This document shows, in pieces, positions 7,915 to 16,901 of a stretch of DNA of 19,319 nt. The notes beneath the pieces were generated by a model. It saw only the letters and a program-made list of their open reading frames with translations. It was not told the origin of the DNA and did no database searches. How positions within the stretch are numbered: the first letter of the stretch is position 1; every line of letters begins with the position of its first letter. The translations under genes and the position numbers were made by a program. This stretch comes from Bacteroidales bacterium (lineage in GTDB: Bacteria > Bacteroidota > Bacteroidia > Bacteroidales > Paludibacteraceae): positions 1 through 19,319 of the forward strand of contig CAAGFD010000154.1 in assembly GCA_900769035.1 (NCBI GenBank). The letters are read 5' to 3'.

Positions 7915-7990
7915 TTGGGGCAACTGAAAATTAGTGACAAAATTTGACCGTTTTGGTTAAGCCAAATGAGCAGAACCAAACATGCCCCAA
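7915..7990. repeat. 8-bp inverted repeat TTGGGGCA / TGCCCCAA with nested palindromes
   Basis: TTGGGGCA (7915-7922) and TGCCCCAA (7983-7990) are perfect inverted repeats 60 bases apart. Inside lies TTTGGTT (7952-7958) paired with AACCAAA (7974-7980). A third copy of TGCCCCAA is at 8164-8171, in the rpoC terminator. The function is unknown; the repeats are too short to call a mobile element. Confidence 0.4.
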
Positions 7991-8100
7991 GTTATACCAT
8001 GAAGACTGCTTATGAACGAGCAAAAGGAGAGAAACTTGCTATGACTATCCCTTGTGAGGAGGAAGAAGACAAAGTCAAAACGCCTATTGAAAACAAATAA
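7966..8100 (+). CDS. Doubtful 44-codon ORF in the rpoC-rimP gap
   Basis: ATG at 7966 to TAA at 8100 encodes a charged 44-residue peptide (MSRTKHAPSYTMKTAYER at the N-terminus, an EEEED run, and TPIENK at the end). I recognise no family. It points against both flanking genes. A weak sigma-like match (TTGG, 20 bases, AAAATTTG ending at 7946) would start RNA about 15 bases before the ATG. The composition looks protein-like (polar, acidic, no stop for 44 codons), unlike the surrounding AT-rich sequence. It may be a real small gene, a remnant of a decayed gene, or chance. Confidence 0.25.
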   Translation: MSRTKHAPSYTMKTAYERAKGEKLAMTIPCEEEEDKVKTPIENK

Positions 8101-8130
8101 GACCACAACAGGAAATAAAAAATTTGAAAA

Positions 8131-8169
8131 CAAAAAGGGCATACCCCGATTTCCATCGAAATATGCCCC
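8131..8169 (-). terminator. Intrinsic terminator of the rpoBC unit
   Basis: On the minus strand GGGCATA (8168-8162) pairs with TATGCCC (8143-8137), with an inner CGAT/ATCG stem and small internal bulges. A TTTTTG tract follows (8136-8131). It begins 23 bases past the rpoC stop and should end the rpoB-rpoC transcript before the rimP promoter. Confidence 0.85.
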
Positions 8170-8191
8170 AATATAATCAAAATTTCAACAA

Positions 8192-11100
8192 TTATCCGTT
8201 CAATTGATCTTCTACATCTTCATAATCTGTGATATTATTTGATGCATAATCAGTCATACGATGATAATCTTCGTTAGAAGCAACGATAAGGCTATCGTAT
8301 TCGCGCAATCCGGTACCTGCCGGTATCTTATGGCCGACGATAACGTTTTCCTTCATACCTTCGAGATAGTCGACTTTAGCATTAATAGCGGCTTCATTAA
8401 GGACTTTAGGTGTTTCTTGGAAGGAAGCGGCTGATATAAAGCTCTTGGTTTGAAGGGCTGCGCGTGTAATACCTTGCAACATCTGGCTGGAAGTAGCCGG
8501 TTGAGCGTCTCGCACTTGAACAATCTTAGCGTCACGGCGTTTGAGAGCGGAGTTCTCATCACGTAAACGGCGAGCGGTTACTATCTGACCTTTGCTGAAG
8601 TTTGTAGAATCTCCGGCATCAGTAACCACTTTTTTACCCCAGATACGGTCGTTCTCTTCGGCGAAATCGATTTTATCGACCATTTGACCTTGAAGGAATT
8701 TAGTATCACCTGCATCTTCGATTTGAACTTTACGCATCATTTGACGCACGATAACTTCGAAGTGTTTATCGTTGATTTTCACACCTTGCAAACGGTAAAC
8801 ATCTTGTACTTCGTTCACGATATATTCTTGTACTGCGGTAGGACCTTTAATAGCCAAGATATCGGAAGGGGTGATAGCACCATCGGAAAGTGGAGTTCCG
8901 GCGCGTACGTAGTCTCCTTCTTGAACAAGGATTTGTTTAGAAAGCGGTACGAGGTAAGTTTTCTCTTTACCGTTTTTAGGGGTGATAGTGATTTCACGAT
9001 TACCACGTTTCAATCTACCGAAGGTAACCTCACCATCTATTTCGGCAACGACAGCCGGGTTAGAAGGGTTACGAGCCTCAAACAACTCGGTAACACGAGG
9101 AAGACCACCGGTGATATCACCTGCTTTACCTACGGCGCGAGGAATCTTGACAATCAAATCACCTATTTTAATGTTCTGTTTGTCTTCAACAACCAGGTGG
9201 GCTCCCACCGGTAAGTTATAAGTACGAAGAACATTACCTTCTGCATCAACGACGTGAGCACTCGGAGATTTTGTTCTATCTTTTGATTCTACGATAATTT
9301 TCTCTTTAAGACCGGTAGCTTCATCGAGTTCCACTTTATAGGTAACGCCCTCTATCATGGATTCGAAATCTACGGTACCGGAGACTTCAGAAACGATAAC
9401 GGCGTTGAATGGGTCCCATTCACAGATTTTTGTACCCGGAGTAACTACGCTACCGTTTTTAACGAAAAGTTTAGAACCGTAAGGTATATTTTGTGTAGTA
9501 AGAGCTATATTAGTATTTTGATCGATGATACGAGCTTCGGCAAGACGACCTACAACTACTTGATATTCGCTACCTGTAGCATCTACGACATCTACAGTAC
9601 GAAGTTCTTCTATTTCGAGGCGACCATCGTATTTAGAAGTGATACCGTTATCCGTAGCGATGTTAGAAGCCACACCACCGACGTGGAAAGTACGAAGAGT
9701 AAGCTGAGTACCCGGCTCACCGATAGATTGTGCGGCGATAACTCCGACGGCTTCACCTTTATTAACGAGGCGACCCGTAGCGAGGTTACGACCATAACAT
9801 TTTGCACAAACGCCGTGTTTAGCTTCGCAGGTGAGTACTGAACGAATTTCCACTCTTTCGATAGGAGACTCTTGAATACGTTTTGCAGCGGCTTCGACGA
9901 TTTCTTCACCGGCTTTAACGATAATTTCGCCGGTACGAGGGTCGATAATATCATGAACAGAAACACGACCGAGTATACGCTCATAGAGAGAAGCAACGAC
10001 TTCTTCGTTATTTTTGATTTCGGTAGCAACAAGACCGCGTAAAGTGCCGCAATCCTCTTCTGTGATGATAACGTCGTGAGAAACGTCAACAAGACGGCGA
10101 GTAAGATAACCGGCATCGGCGGTTTTAAGGGCGGTATCGGCAAGACCTTTACGGGCACCGTGAGTAGAGATAAAGTACTCGAGCACGCTAAGACCCTCTT
10201 TAAAGTTTGCCAAGATAGGGTTTTCGATAATTTGACCGCCTTCGGCACCCGCTTTTTGAGGTTTAGCCATCAAACCACGCATACCGGAGAGCTGACGAAT
10301 CTGTTCACGAGAACCACGAGCACCGGAATCCAACATCATGTATACGGAGTTGAAACCGTCGTTATCAGAAGACAAACGCTTCATCACAACATTTGTCAAC
10401 TCACTATTTACACGAGTCCAAGTATCGATAATTTGGTTATAACGTTCGTTGTATGTAATGAAACCGAGGCTATAGTTAGAAATGATTTCTTCCACTTCGG
10501 CATCACCGCTCTTAACAAGGGCCTCTTTCTCTTCAGGGATGATAACATCGGCAAGATTGAAAGAAAGACCGCCACGGAATGCCATTTGATAACCGAGGTT
10601 TTTGATATCATCAAGGAATTTTGCGGTACGAGCAACACCGGCGGTTTCTATAACGTGACCGATGATGTTACGGAGTGATTTTTTAGAAAGCACTTCGTTG
10701 ATATAACCGCACTCTTCCGGTACGAATTTATTTACAATAACTCTACCGACGGTAGTATCTTTAATGAGGCGATCTACTCTATTCCCGTTTTCGTCGATAT
10801 CTTTAGTACGAACGGAGATAATAGCGTGAATATCAGCCTTACCCTCGTTATAAGCTATTTCCACTTCTTCCGGAGAATAGAATACGAGGCCTTCACCTTT
10901 AACGCCTTTACGCGGTTTAGTAATATAGTAAAGACCGAGCACCATATCTTGAGAAGGCACGGTAATAGGAGAACCGTTAGCCGGGTTCAAGATATTATGA
11001 GAAGCGAGCATAAGCATTTGAGCCTCGAGGATAGCCTCATTACCGAGAGGGAGGTGGACAGCCATTTGGTCACCATCGAAGTCGGCGTTGAAAGCGGTAC

Positions 11101-12499
11101 AAGCGAGAGGGTGTAATTGGATAGCCTTACCTTCTATCATCTTCGGTTGGAAAGCCTGAATACCAAGGCGGTGAAGAGTAGGAGCACGGTTAAGGAGTAC
11201 AGGGTGACCTTTCATTACGTGCTCGAGAATATCCCAAACGACAGGGTCTTTACGGTCGATAAATTTCTTTGCAGATTTCACCGTTTTAACGATACCGCGC
11301 TCGATGAGTTTACGGATAATAAACGGTTTGTAGAGTTCTGCAGCCATATCTTTAGGGAGACCGCATTCGTGCATTTGAAGTTCCGGACCAACGACGATAA
11401 CGGAACGAGCTGAATAGTCGACACGTTTACCGAGGAGGTTTTGACGGAAACGACCTTGTTTACCTTTCAAGCTATCTGTCAATGATTTAAGCGGACGGTT
11501 AGAGTCTGTTTTCATTGCGTTGCTCTTACGGGAGTTATCGATAAGAGAGTCGACAGCCTCTTGGAGCATACGTTTTTCATTGCGAAGGATAACCTCAGGA
11601 GCTTTTATTTCGATAAGACGTTTAAGGCGGTTATTACGGATAATAACACGGCGATAAAGGTCGTTAAGGTCGGAAGTAGCGAATCTACCACCATCGAGAG
11701 GAACGAGAGGGCGTAATTCCGGTGGGATAACAGGTAAAGTTTTGAGAATCATCCATTCCGGACGATTACGTTTTCTTGAAGCTCGGAAAGATTCTACCAC
11801 ACTAAGGCGTTTAAGAGCCTCAGTTTTACGTTGTTGAGAAGAGTCGTTATCGGCTTTATCTCTCAATTCGTAAGAAAGTTTATCCAAATCGAGATTACAA
11901 AGCATATCATAGATAGCTTCGGCACCCATTTTACAAATAAATTTGTTCGGGTCGGAATCTTCGAGGTATTGGTTATCTGAAGGGAGTTGCTCCATGAGTT
12001 CCACATAGCGATCTTCATCGAGGAGTTCACCCACTTCAACACCTTCAACACCTTCGAGCACACCGGTTTGGAGAATAATATATTTCTCGTAATAAATAAC
12101 AGCCTCGAGTTTTTTAGTAGGCATACCAAGGAGGTATCCGATTTTATTAGGAGTAGAGCGGAAGTACCAGATATGAGCAACAGGCACAACGAGTTGGATA
12201 TGTCCGGAGCGTTCGCGTCTTACTTTTTTCTCGGTAACTTCCACGCCGCAACGGTCGCAGACGATACCTTTATAACGGATACGTTTGTACTTACCGCAAT
12301 GGCATTCGTAATCCTTAACAGGACCGAAGATACGTTCGCAGAACAATCCATCGCGTTCGGGTTTGTAAGTACGATAGTTTATTGTTTCAGGTTTAAGCAC
12401 CTCTCCGTAGGAAGCCTCGAGGATTTCCTCAGGAGAAGCTAAACCGATACTTATTTTAGTAAAGTTAGTTTTTAGTTTATTATCTCTTCTAAAAGCCAT
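8192..12499 (-). CDS. rpoC: DNA-directed RNA polymerase subunit beta'
   Basis: RpoC carries the catalytic centre of RNA polymerase. At 1435 residues it has the usual bacterial length. The N-terminal zinc site uses Cys66, Cys68, Cys81 and Cys84 (ECHCGK and CDRCG). The Mg-binding loop NADFDGD is at 471-477, with the three aspartates at 473, 475 and 477. The second zinc site is Cys817, Cys891, Cys898 and Cys901 (EEDCGTLRG and CEAKHGVCAKC), each offset by three from E. coli. The trigger-loop region (GEPGTQLTLRTFHVGG) is intact. It starts 63 bases after rpoB, and the gap contains a possible extra promoter. In Bacteroidales as I recall them, a small DUF3467 gene follows rpoC; none is present here. 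Confidence 0.99.
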   Translation of the reverse strand: MAFRRDNKLKTNFTKISIGLASPEEILEASYGEVLKPETINYRTYKPERDGLFCERIFGPVKDYECHCGKYKRIRYKGIVCDRCGVEVTEKKVRRERSGHIQLVVPVAHIWYFRSTPNKIGYLLGMPTKKLEAVIYYEKYIILQTGVLEGVEGVEVGELLDEDRYVELMEQLPSDNQYLEDSDPNKFICKMGAEAIYDMLCNLDLDKLSYELRDKADNDSSQQRKTEALKRLSVVESFRASRKRNRPEWMILKTLPVIPPELRPLVPLDGGRFATSDLNDLYRRVIIRNNRLKRLIEIKAPEVILRNEKRMLQEAVDSLIDNSRKSNAMKTDSNRPLKSLTDSLKGKQGRFRQNLLGKRVDYSARSVIVVGPELQMHECGLPKDMAAELYKPFIIRKLIERGIVKTVKSAKKFIDRKDPVVWDILEHVMKGHPVLLNRAPTLHRLGIQAFQPKMIEGKAIQLHPLACTAFNADFDGDQMAVHLPLGNEAILEAQMLMLASHNILNPANGSPITVPSQDMVLGLYYITKPRKGVKGEGLVFYSPEEVEIAYNEGKADIHAIISVRTKDIDENGNRVDRLIKDTTVGRVIVNKFVPEECGYINEVLSKKSLRNIIGHVIETAGVARTAKFLDDIKNLGYQMAFRGGLSFNLADVIIPEEKEALVKSGDAEVEEIISNYSLGFITYNERYNQIIDTWTRVNSELTNVVMKRLSSDNDGFNSVYMMLDSGARGSREQIRQLSGMRGLMAKPQKAGAEGGQIIENPILANFKEGLSVLEYFISTHGARKGLADTALKTADAGYLTRRLVDVSHDVIITEEDCGTLRGLVATEIKNNEEVVASLYERILGRVSVHDIIDPRTGEIIVKAGEEIVEAAAKRIQESPIERVEIRSVLTCEAKHGVCAKCYGRNLATGRLVNKGEAVGVIAAQSIGEPGTQLTLRTFHVGGVASNIATDNGITSKYDGRLEIEELRTVDVVDATGSEYQVVVGRLAEARIIDQNTNIALTTQNIPYGSKLFVKNGSVVTPGTKICEWDPFNAVIVSEVSGTVDFESMIEGVTYKVELDEATGLKEKIIVESKDRTKSPSAHVVDAEGNVLRTYNLPVGAHLVVEDKQNIKIGDLIVKIPRAVGKAGDITGGLPRVTELFEARNPSNPAVVAEIDGEVTFGRLKRGNREITITPKNGKEKTYLVPLSKQILVQEGDYVRAGTPLSDGAITPSDILAIKGPTAVQEYIVNEVQDVYRLQGVKINDKHFEVIVRQMMRKVQIEDAGDTKFLQGQMVDKIDFAEENDRIWGKKVVTDAGDSTNFSKGQIVTARRLRDENSALKRRDAKIVQVRDAQPATSSQMLQGITRAALQTKSFISAASFQETPKVLNEAAINAKVDYLEGMKENVIVGHKIPAGTGLREYDSLIVASNEDYHRMTDYASNNITDYEDVEDQLNG

Positions 12500-12520
12500 A
12501 TCTTATTTGGTATTAAGATG

Positions 12521-12551
12521 CAAAAATAAATTATATATACGAACGGCAATA
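12521..12551 (-). promoter_or_regulatory. Possible internal promoter before rpoC
   Basis: TATTTTTG (minus strand, 12528-12521) fits the Bacteroidota -7 pattern TAnnTTTG, with ATTG (three of four TTTG bases) 19 bases upstream. The 63-base gap also contains a 7-bp inverted repeat (ATACGAA/TTCGTAT). AT-rich sequence yields such matches easily, so this is weak evidence for separate rpoC expression. Confidence 0.3.
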
Positions 12552-12562
12552 AATTATTCGTA

Positions 12563-15500
12563 TTACTCCAACTTAACACTAAGTCCGAGACCGCTGAGTT
12601 CGTGTAAGATAACGTTAAGGGCTTCAGGAATACCGGCTTGAGGCATAGGTTCGCCTTTAACGATAGCTTCATATGCTCTGGCTCTACCCATAACGTCGTC
12701 GGATTTAACGGTAAGGATTTCTTGAAGGATGCTGGCAGCTCCGAAAGCTTCGAGAGCCCAAACCTCCATTTCTCCGAAACGTTGACCACCGAATTGGGCT
12801 TTACCACCGAGAGGTTGTTGAGTGATAAGAGAATAAGGTCCGATAGAGCGGGCGTGCATTTTGTCATCCACCATATGACCTAATTTGAGGAAGTAAGTAT
12901 AACCTACAGTAGCAGGTTGGTCGAATCTCTCGCCGGTACCTCCATCATAGAGATAAGTTTTACCATAGCGAGGCACACCTGCTTTATCACACCACTCATT
13001 AAGGTCATCGATAGAAGCGCCATCAAAGATAGGAGTAGCGAATTTAACGCCGAGTTCTTTACCTGCCCATCCGAGAACGGCTTCGAAGATTTGACCGAGG
13101 TTCATACGAGAAGGCACACCAAGCGGGTTAAGACAAATATCTACAGGGGTACCATCTGCGAGGAACGGCATATCCTCTTGACGAACGACTTTAGAAACGA
13201 TACCTTTATTACCATGGCGACCTGCCATCTTATCACCTACGCGTATTTTACGTTTTTTAGCAACGTAAACCTTAGCGAGTTGCATGATACCGGAAGGAAG
13301 TTCGTCACCGATAGTAAGGTTGAATTTATTACGTTTAACTTGTGCGTCGAGTTCTTTAACCTTACGCAAGTAGTTTTTGATTATATCTCTGATTAATTCG
13401 TTACGGTGGCTATCTGTAGTCCATTTTCCGAGTTGAATTTCAGAGAAGTCGATTTGTTGTAATTGTTTTTGTGTAAACTTAGAGCCCTTAGGTATTACGT
13501 CAACGCCCATATAATCTTTAACTCCTTGAGAAGTTTTACCGTTAATAGTAGCGATAAGTTTTTCTACGAGGAGGTCTTTAAGGGCTTTAACCTCTTGTTC
13601 GAAAGCCTCGTCCATTTTTTGAAGGGTTACCTTATCGGCGTTTCTTTCGGAGCGAGATTTATTTGCTTTGCTATAGAGGGCAGTACCGATAACAGTACCT
13701 CTAAGTGAAGGAGAAGCCTTAAGGGAAGCGTCTTTCACATCGCCGGCTTTATCACCGAAGATAGCGCGAAGGAGTTTTTCTTCCGGAGTTGGGTCGGTTT
13801 CACCTTTAGGAGTGATTTTACCGATAAGTAAATCACCGGGAACGACGTGGGCACCGATACGTATAATACCGTTTTCGTCGAGGTTACGAGTAGCCTCTTC
13901 ACTTACGTTAGGGATATCGGAAGTAAGCTCTTCCATACCGCGTTTTGTTTCACGCACTTCGAGGGTATACTCGCTAACGTGAACGGAAGTGAATATATCT
14001 TCGCGTACAATTCTCTCGTTCAGAACGATAGCATCCTCATAATTGTAACCTTTCCAAGGGATGTAAGCCACTTTAAGGTTACGACCGAGGGCAAGTTCTC
14101 CGTTTTGGGTAGAATAACCTTCGGTAAGGATTTGGCCTTTTGTAACTCTATCGCCGCGGCGAACTATAGGGCGGAGGTCGATAGTAGTATCTTGGTTAGT
14201 ACGGAAGAATTTAGGCAGTTTATATTCTTTTACAGAGTCAACGAAGCTAACGAATTCTTCATCTTCGGTACGGTCGTAATTGATACGTATAACAGAAGCA
14301 TCTACGAATTCAACAACACCGTCGCCCTCTGCCATAATTTGAGTTCTGGAGTCGCGAATCATTTTACCCTCGATACCGGTACCGACGATAGGGGCTTCAG
14401 GGCGAAGGAGAGGCACAGCTTGGCGCATCATGTTAGAGCCCATCAAAGCACGGTTAGCATCGTCGTGTTCGAGGAAAGGAATAGAAGCGGCAGCGATAGA
14501 AGCGATTTGTTGAGGGGCTACGTCCATAAGTTGCACCTGATCCGGTGTAACGAGAGGGAAGTCAGCCTCTTTACGAGCTTTCACTTTATCGCGAATGAAA
14601 GAGCCGTCGTCATTCAAAGGAGCATTTCCTTGAGCAACAACGAGGTCCTCTTCCTCCTCTGCAGTATAGTAAACTACATCGTCGTTATTTAGGTTAACTT
14701 TACCGTTTTCCACTTTACGATAAGGGGTAGCGATAAAGCCGAGGTCAGTAATTTTAGCGTAGATACAGAGAGAAGAGATAAGACCGATGTTCGGACCCTC
14801 AGGGGTTTCGATAGGGCAAAGGCGGCCGTAGTGAGTGTAGTGAACGTCACGCACTTCGAAGCCGGCTCTATCACGAGAGAGACCGCCGGGACCTAATGCA
14901 GAGAGACGACGTTTGTGAGTGATTTCTGCAAGAGGATTGGTTTGGTCCATAAATTGAGAGAGGGCATTTGTACCAAAATAGGTATTGATAACAGAAGCCA
15001 CAGTCTTTGCATTGATTAATTCGACAGGGGTAAATACCTCGTTATCACGGACGTTCATACGCTCGCGGATGGTACGAGCCATACGGGCGAGGCCGATGCC
15101 GAATTGGTTATATAGTTGTTCTCCAACAGTACGCACCCTACGGTTGCTGAGGTGGTCGATATCATCGACGGTTACTTTGGAGTTGATAAGTTCGATTAAG
15201 TGTTTGATGATTTCGATAATATCTCTATGAGTAAGAACTCTCACATCCATATCGGTATCGAGGCCGAGTTTTTTGTTGATACGATATCTACCCACTTCAC
15301 CGAGGTCGTATCTCTTTTCAGAGAAGAAAAGGCCGTTAATAGTTTCGCGAGCAGTTTGATCATCAGCAGGCTCGGCATTACGGAGTTGTCGATAGATATG
15401 TAAAACCGCTTCACGTTCAGTATTAGAAGGGTCTTTTTGAAGAGTATTATAGATGATTTGATACTCATTAAGATTTTGAGACTCTTTGTGTAAGAGGATA

Positions 15501-16375
15501 GTTTGGCAGCCTGAGTCGAGGATAGGTTGGAAGTGAGCCGGAGTAATTTCTGTTTCACGTTCAATGATTACTTCGGTACGTTCAACGCTAACAACCTCAC
15601 CTGTAGCTTCGTCGACGAAATCCTCGATACGAGGTTTAACGACGCGAGCGGCAAGACGGCGGCCGACAACTTTTTTAAGAGTTGTTTTATTAACTTTTAC
15701 TTCTTCGGCGAGACCGAAAGTTTCGAGAATATCTTTATCGGATTCGTAACCGATAGCGCGTAAGAGAGTAGTAACAGGAAGTTTTTTCTTACGGTCGATA
15801 TAAGCGTACATGACGTTATTAATATCGGTAGCGAATTCGATCCATGAGCCACGGAAAGGGATGATACGAGCGGAGAAGAGTTTTGTACCGTTTGTATGAA
15901 TACTTTGGCCGAAGAAGACGCCCGGAGAGCGGTGTAATTGAGACACGATAACGCGCTCGGCACCGTTTATAACGAAAGTACCATTATCAGTCATATAAGG
16001 GATAGGACCGAGGTAAACGTCTTGAATAACAGTGTCGAAATCTTCGTGTTCTTCGTCGGTACAATAGAGTTTCAATTTAGCCTTGAGGGGGACGCTATAA
16101 GTCAATCCACGGCGTAGACATTCTTCAACGGAATATCTAGGTGGTTCGATATAATAGTCGAGGAACTCAAGAACGAAATTGTTACGTGTATCTTGAATAG
16201 GGAAGTTTTCAGAAAAAACTTTATAAAGGCCCTCATTTCTTCTATGCTCGGTAGCAGTATCGAGTTGGAAGAAATCTTTAAATGATTTAAGCTGCACTTC
16301 AAGGAAGTCAGGATAAGGGAATGGGTTCTTGACGGAAGCGAAGCTAATTCTTTGACTTTCAGTATTTAACGACAT
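12563..16375 (-). CDS. rpoB: DNA-directed RNA polymerase subunit beta
   Basis: RpoB, 1270 residues, forms with RpoC the catalytic core and DNA/RNA channel. The rifamycin-binding region (LSQFMDQTNPLAEITHKRR and SALGPGGLSRDRAGFEVRDV) is intact, with residues equivalent to E. coli Asp516, His526 and Ser531 at about 477, 487 and 492 in the sensitive state. Ala in place of E. coli Ser522 and Thr in place of Asn518 look like lineage differences, not resistance changes. The conserved THYGRLCPIETPEGPNIGL and the C-terminal GGKAQFGGQRFGEMEVWAL segments are present. It lies 105 bases past rplL, behind a hairpin with a U tract that could lower rpoBC expression relative to the ribosomal proteins. Confidence 0.99.
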   Translation of the reverse strand: MSLNTESQRISFASVKNPFPYPDFLEVQLKSFKDFFQLDTATEHRRNEGLYKVFSENFPIQDTRNNFVLEFLDYYIEPPRYSVEECLRRGLTYSVPLKAKLKLYCTDEEHEDFDTVIQDVYLGPIPYMTDNGTFVINGAERVIVSQLHRSPGVFFGQSIHTNGTKLFSARIIPFRGSWIEFATDINNVMYAYIDRKKKLPVTTLLRAIGYESDKDILETFGLAEEVKVNKTTLKKVVGRRLAARVVKPRIEDFVDEATGEVVSVERTEVIIERETEITPAHFQPILDSGCQTILLHKESQNLNEYQIIYNTLQKDPSNTEREAVLHIYRQLRNAEPADDQTARETINGLFFSEKRYDLGEVGRYRINKKLGLDTDMDVRVLTHRDIIEIIKHLIELINSKVTVDDIDHLSNRRVRTVGEQLYNQFGIGLARMARTIRERMNVRDNEVFTPVELINAKTVASVINTYFGTNALSQFMDQTNPLAEITHKRRLSALGPGGLSRDRAGFEVRDVHYTHYGRLCPIETPEGPNIGLISSLCIYAKITDLGFIATPYRKVENGKVNLNNDDVVYYTAEEEEDLVVAQGNAPLNDDGSFIRDKVKARKEADFPLVTPDQVQLMDVAPQQIASIAAASIPFLEHDDANRALMGSNMMRQAVPLLRPEAPIVGTGIEGKMIRDSRTQIMAEGDGVVEFVDASVIRINYDRTEDEEFVSFVDSVKEYKLPKFFRTNQDTTIDLRPIVRRGDRVTKGQILTEGYSTQNGELALGRNLKVAYIPWKGYNYEDAIVLNERIVREDIFTSVHVSEYTLEVRETKRGMEELTSDIPNVSEEATRNLDENGIIRIGAHVVPGDLLIGKITPKGETDPTPEEKLLRAIFGDKAGDVKDASLKASPSLRGTVIGTALYSKANKSRSERNADKVTLQKMDEAFEQEVKALKDLLVEKLIATINGKTSQGVKDYMGVDVIPKGSKFTQKQLQQIDFSEIQLGKWTTDSHRNELIRDIIKNYLRKVKELDAQVKRNKFNLTIGDELPSGIMQLAKVYVAKKRKIRVGDKMAGRHGNKGIVSKVVRQEDMPFLADGTPVDICLNPLGVPSRMNLGQIFEAVLGWAGKELGVKFATPIFDGASIDDLNEWCDKAGVPRYGKTYLYDGGTGERFDQPATVGYTYFLKLGHMVDDKMHARSIGPYSLITQQPLGGKAQFGGQRFGEMEVWALEAFGAASILQEILTVKSDDVMGRARAYEAIVKGEPMPQAGIPEALNVILHELSGLGLSVKLE

Positions 16376-16414
16376 TTAATTAAAGATAAAAGTTGAACTT
16401 ATAGAATAATACGC

Positions 16415-16473
16415 AAAAAGGTTTAGAGTCCTGCAGAGCAGGATTCTAAACCGTAATTCCTGTGTTGACAGGA
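16415..16473 (-). terminator. Double hairpin attenuator between rplL and rpoB
   Basis: On the minus strand the first stem-loop is TCCTGT/ACAGGA (16473-16458, loop CAAC). The second is a 15-bp stem, GGTTTAGAATCCTGC paired with GCAGGACTCTAAACC (16452-16420, one G-U pair, loop TCT), followed directly by TTTTT (16419-16415). It has the form of an intrinsic terminator but sits 28 bases past the rplL stop and inside a unit that must continue to rpoB. Partial termination is therefore the likely job, as known at the same place in E. coli. No consensus promoter is visible between it and rpoB. Confidence 0.85.
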
Positions 16474-16480
16474 GTAAGAC

Positions 16481-16855
16481 TTACTTAAGTTCAACTTCTG
16501 CGCCAGCGTCGGCAAGTTGTTTCTTGAGGTTCTCAGCTTCGTCTTTAGCAAGACCTTCTTTGATAGTAGAAGGAGCACCGTCAACCATATCTTTAGCCTC
16601 TTTCAAGCCAAGACCGGTAAGTTCTTTAACCAATTTAACTACAGCAAGTTTGTTTGCACCGGCTGCTTTAAGTACAACATCGAAAGAAGTTTTTTCTTCA
16701 GCGGCAGCTGCACCACCGGCAGCAGGAGCAGCAACAGCAACAGCTGCAGCAGCAGGTTCGATACCATACTCATTTTTCAAAATTTCGGCTAACTCATTAA
16801 CCTCTTTTACGGTTAAGTTTACCAGTTGTTCTGCAAAAGCTTTCAAATCTGCCAT
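16481..16855 (-). CDS. rplL: 50S ribosomal protein L7/L12
   Basis: The stalk protein L7/L12 recruits and activates translational GTPases, including the IF-2 encoded downstream. The 124 residues show an N-terminal dimerisation domain (MADLKAFAEQLVNLTVKEVN), a flexible Ala/Gly-rich hinge (about 35-53, AAAAVAVAAPAAGG) and the C-terminal domain with KLAVVKLVKELTGLGLKEAK, the factor-binding face. The length matches the family. The gap to rplJ is 46 bases and AT-rich, with no hairpin that I can see. Confidence 0.99.
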   Translation of the reverse strand: MADLKAFAEQLVNLTVKEVNELAEILKNEYGIEPAAAAVAVAAPAAGGAAAAEEKTSFDVVLKAAGANKLAVVKLVKELTGLGLKEAKDMVDGAPSTIKEGLAKDEAENLKKQLADAGAEVELK

Positions 16856-16901
16856 TGTATTAATATTTTATGTGTTTTTATTAGTTTAAAAATTAAATAA
16901 A

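Noticed and set aside
7785..7979. Open minus-strand frame upstream of rimP, and the rimP frame extension to 7863
   Set aside because: The translated stretch has no family match and covers the consensus promoter. RimP homology begins at the methionine at 7788.
7915..7990. Insertion sequence or MITE bounded by TTGGGGCA / TGCCCCAA
   Set aside because: Arms of 8 bases are too short, there is no transposase and no clear target-site duplication. Kept only as a repeat and a finding.
14880..14960. Possible rifamycin resistance changes in rpoB (Ala for E. coli Ser522, Thr for Asn518)
   Set aside because: These residues are what I recall as usual in Bacteroidota RpoB, and the main resistance positions (equivalents of 516, 526 and 531) are unchanged.
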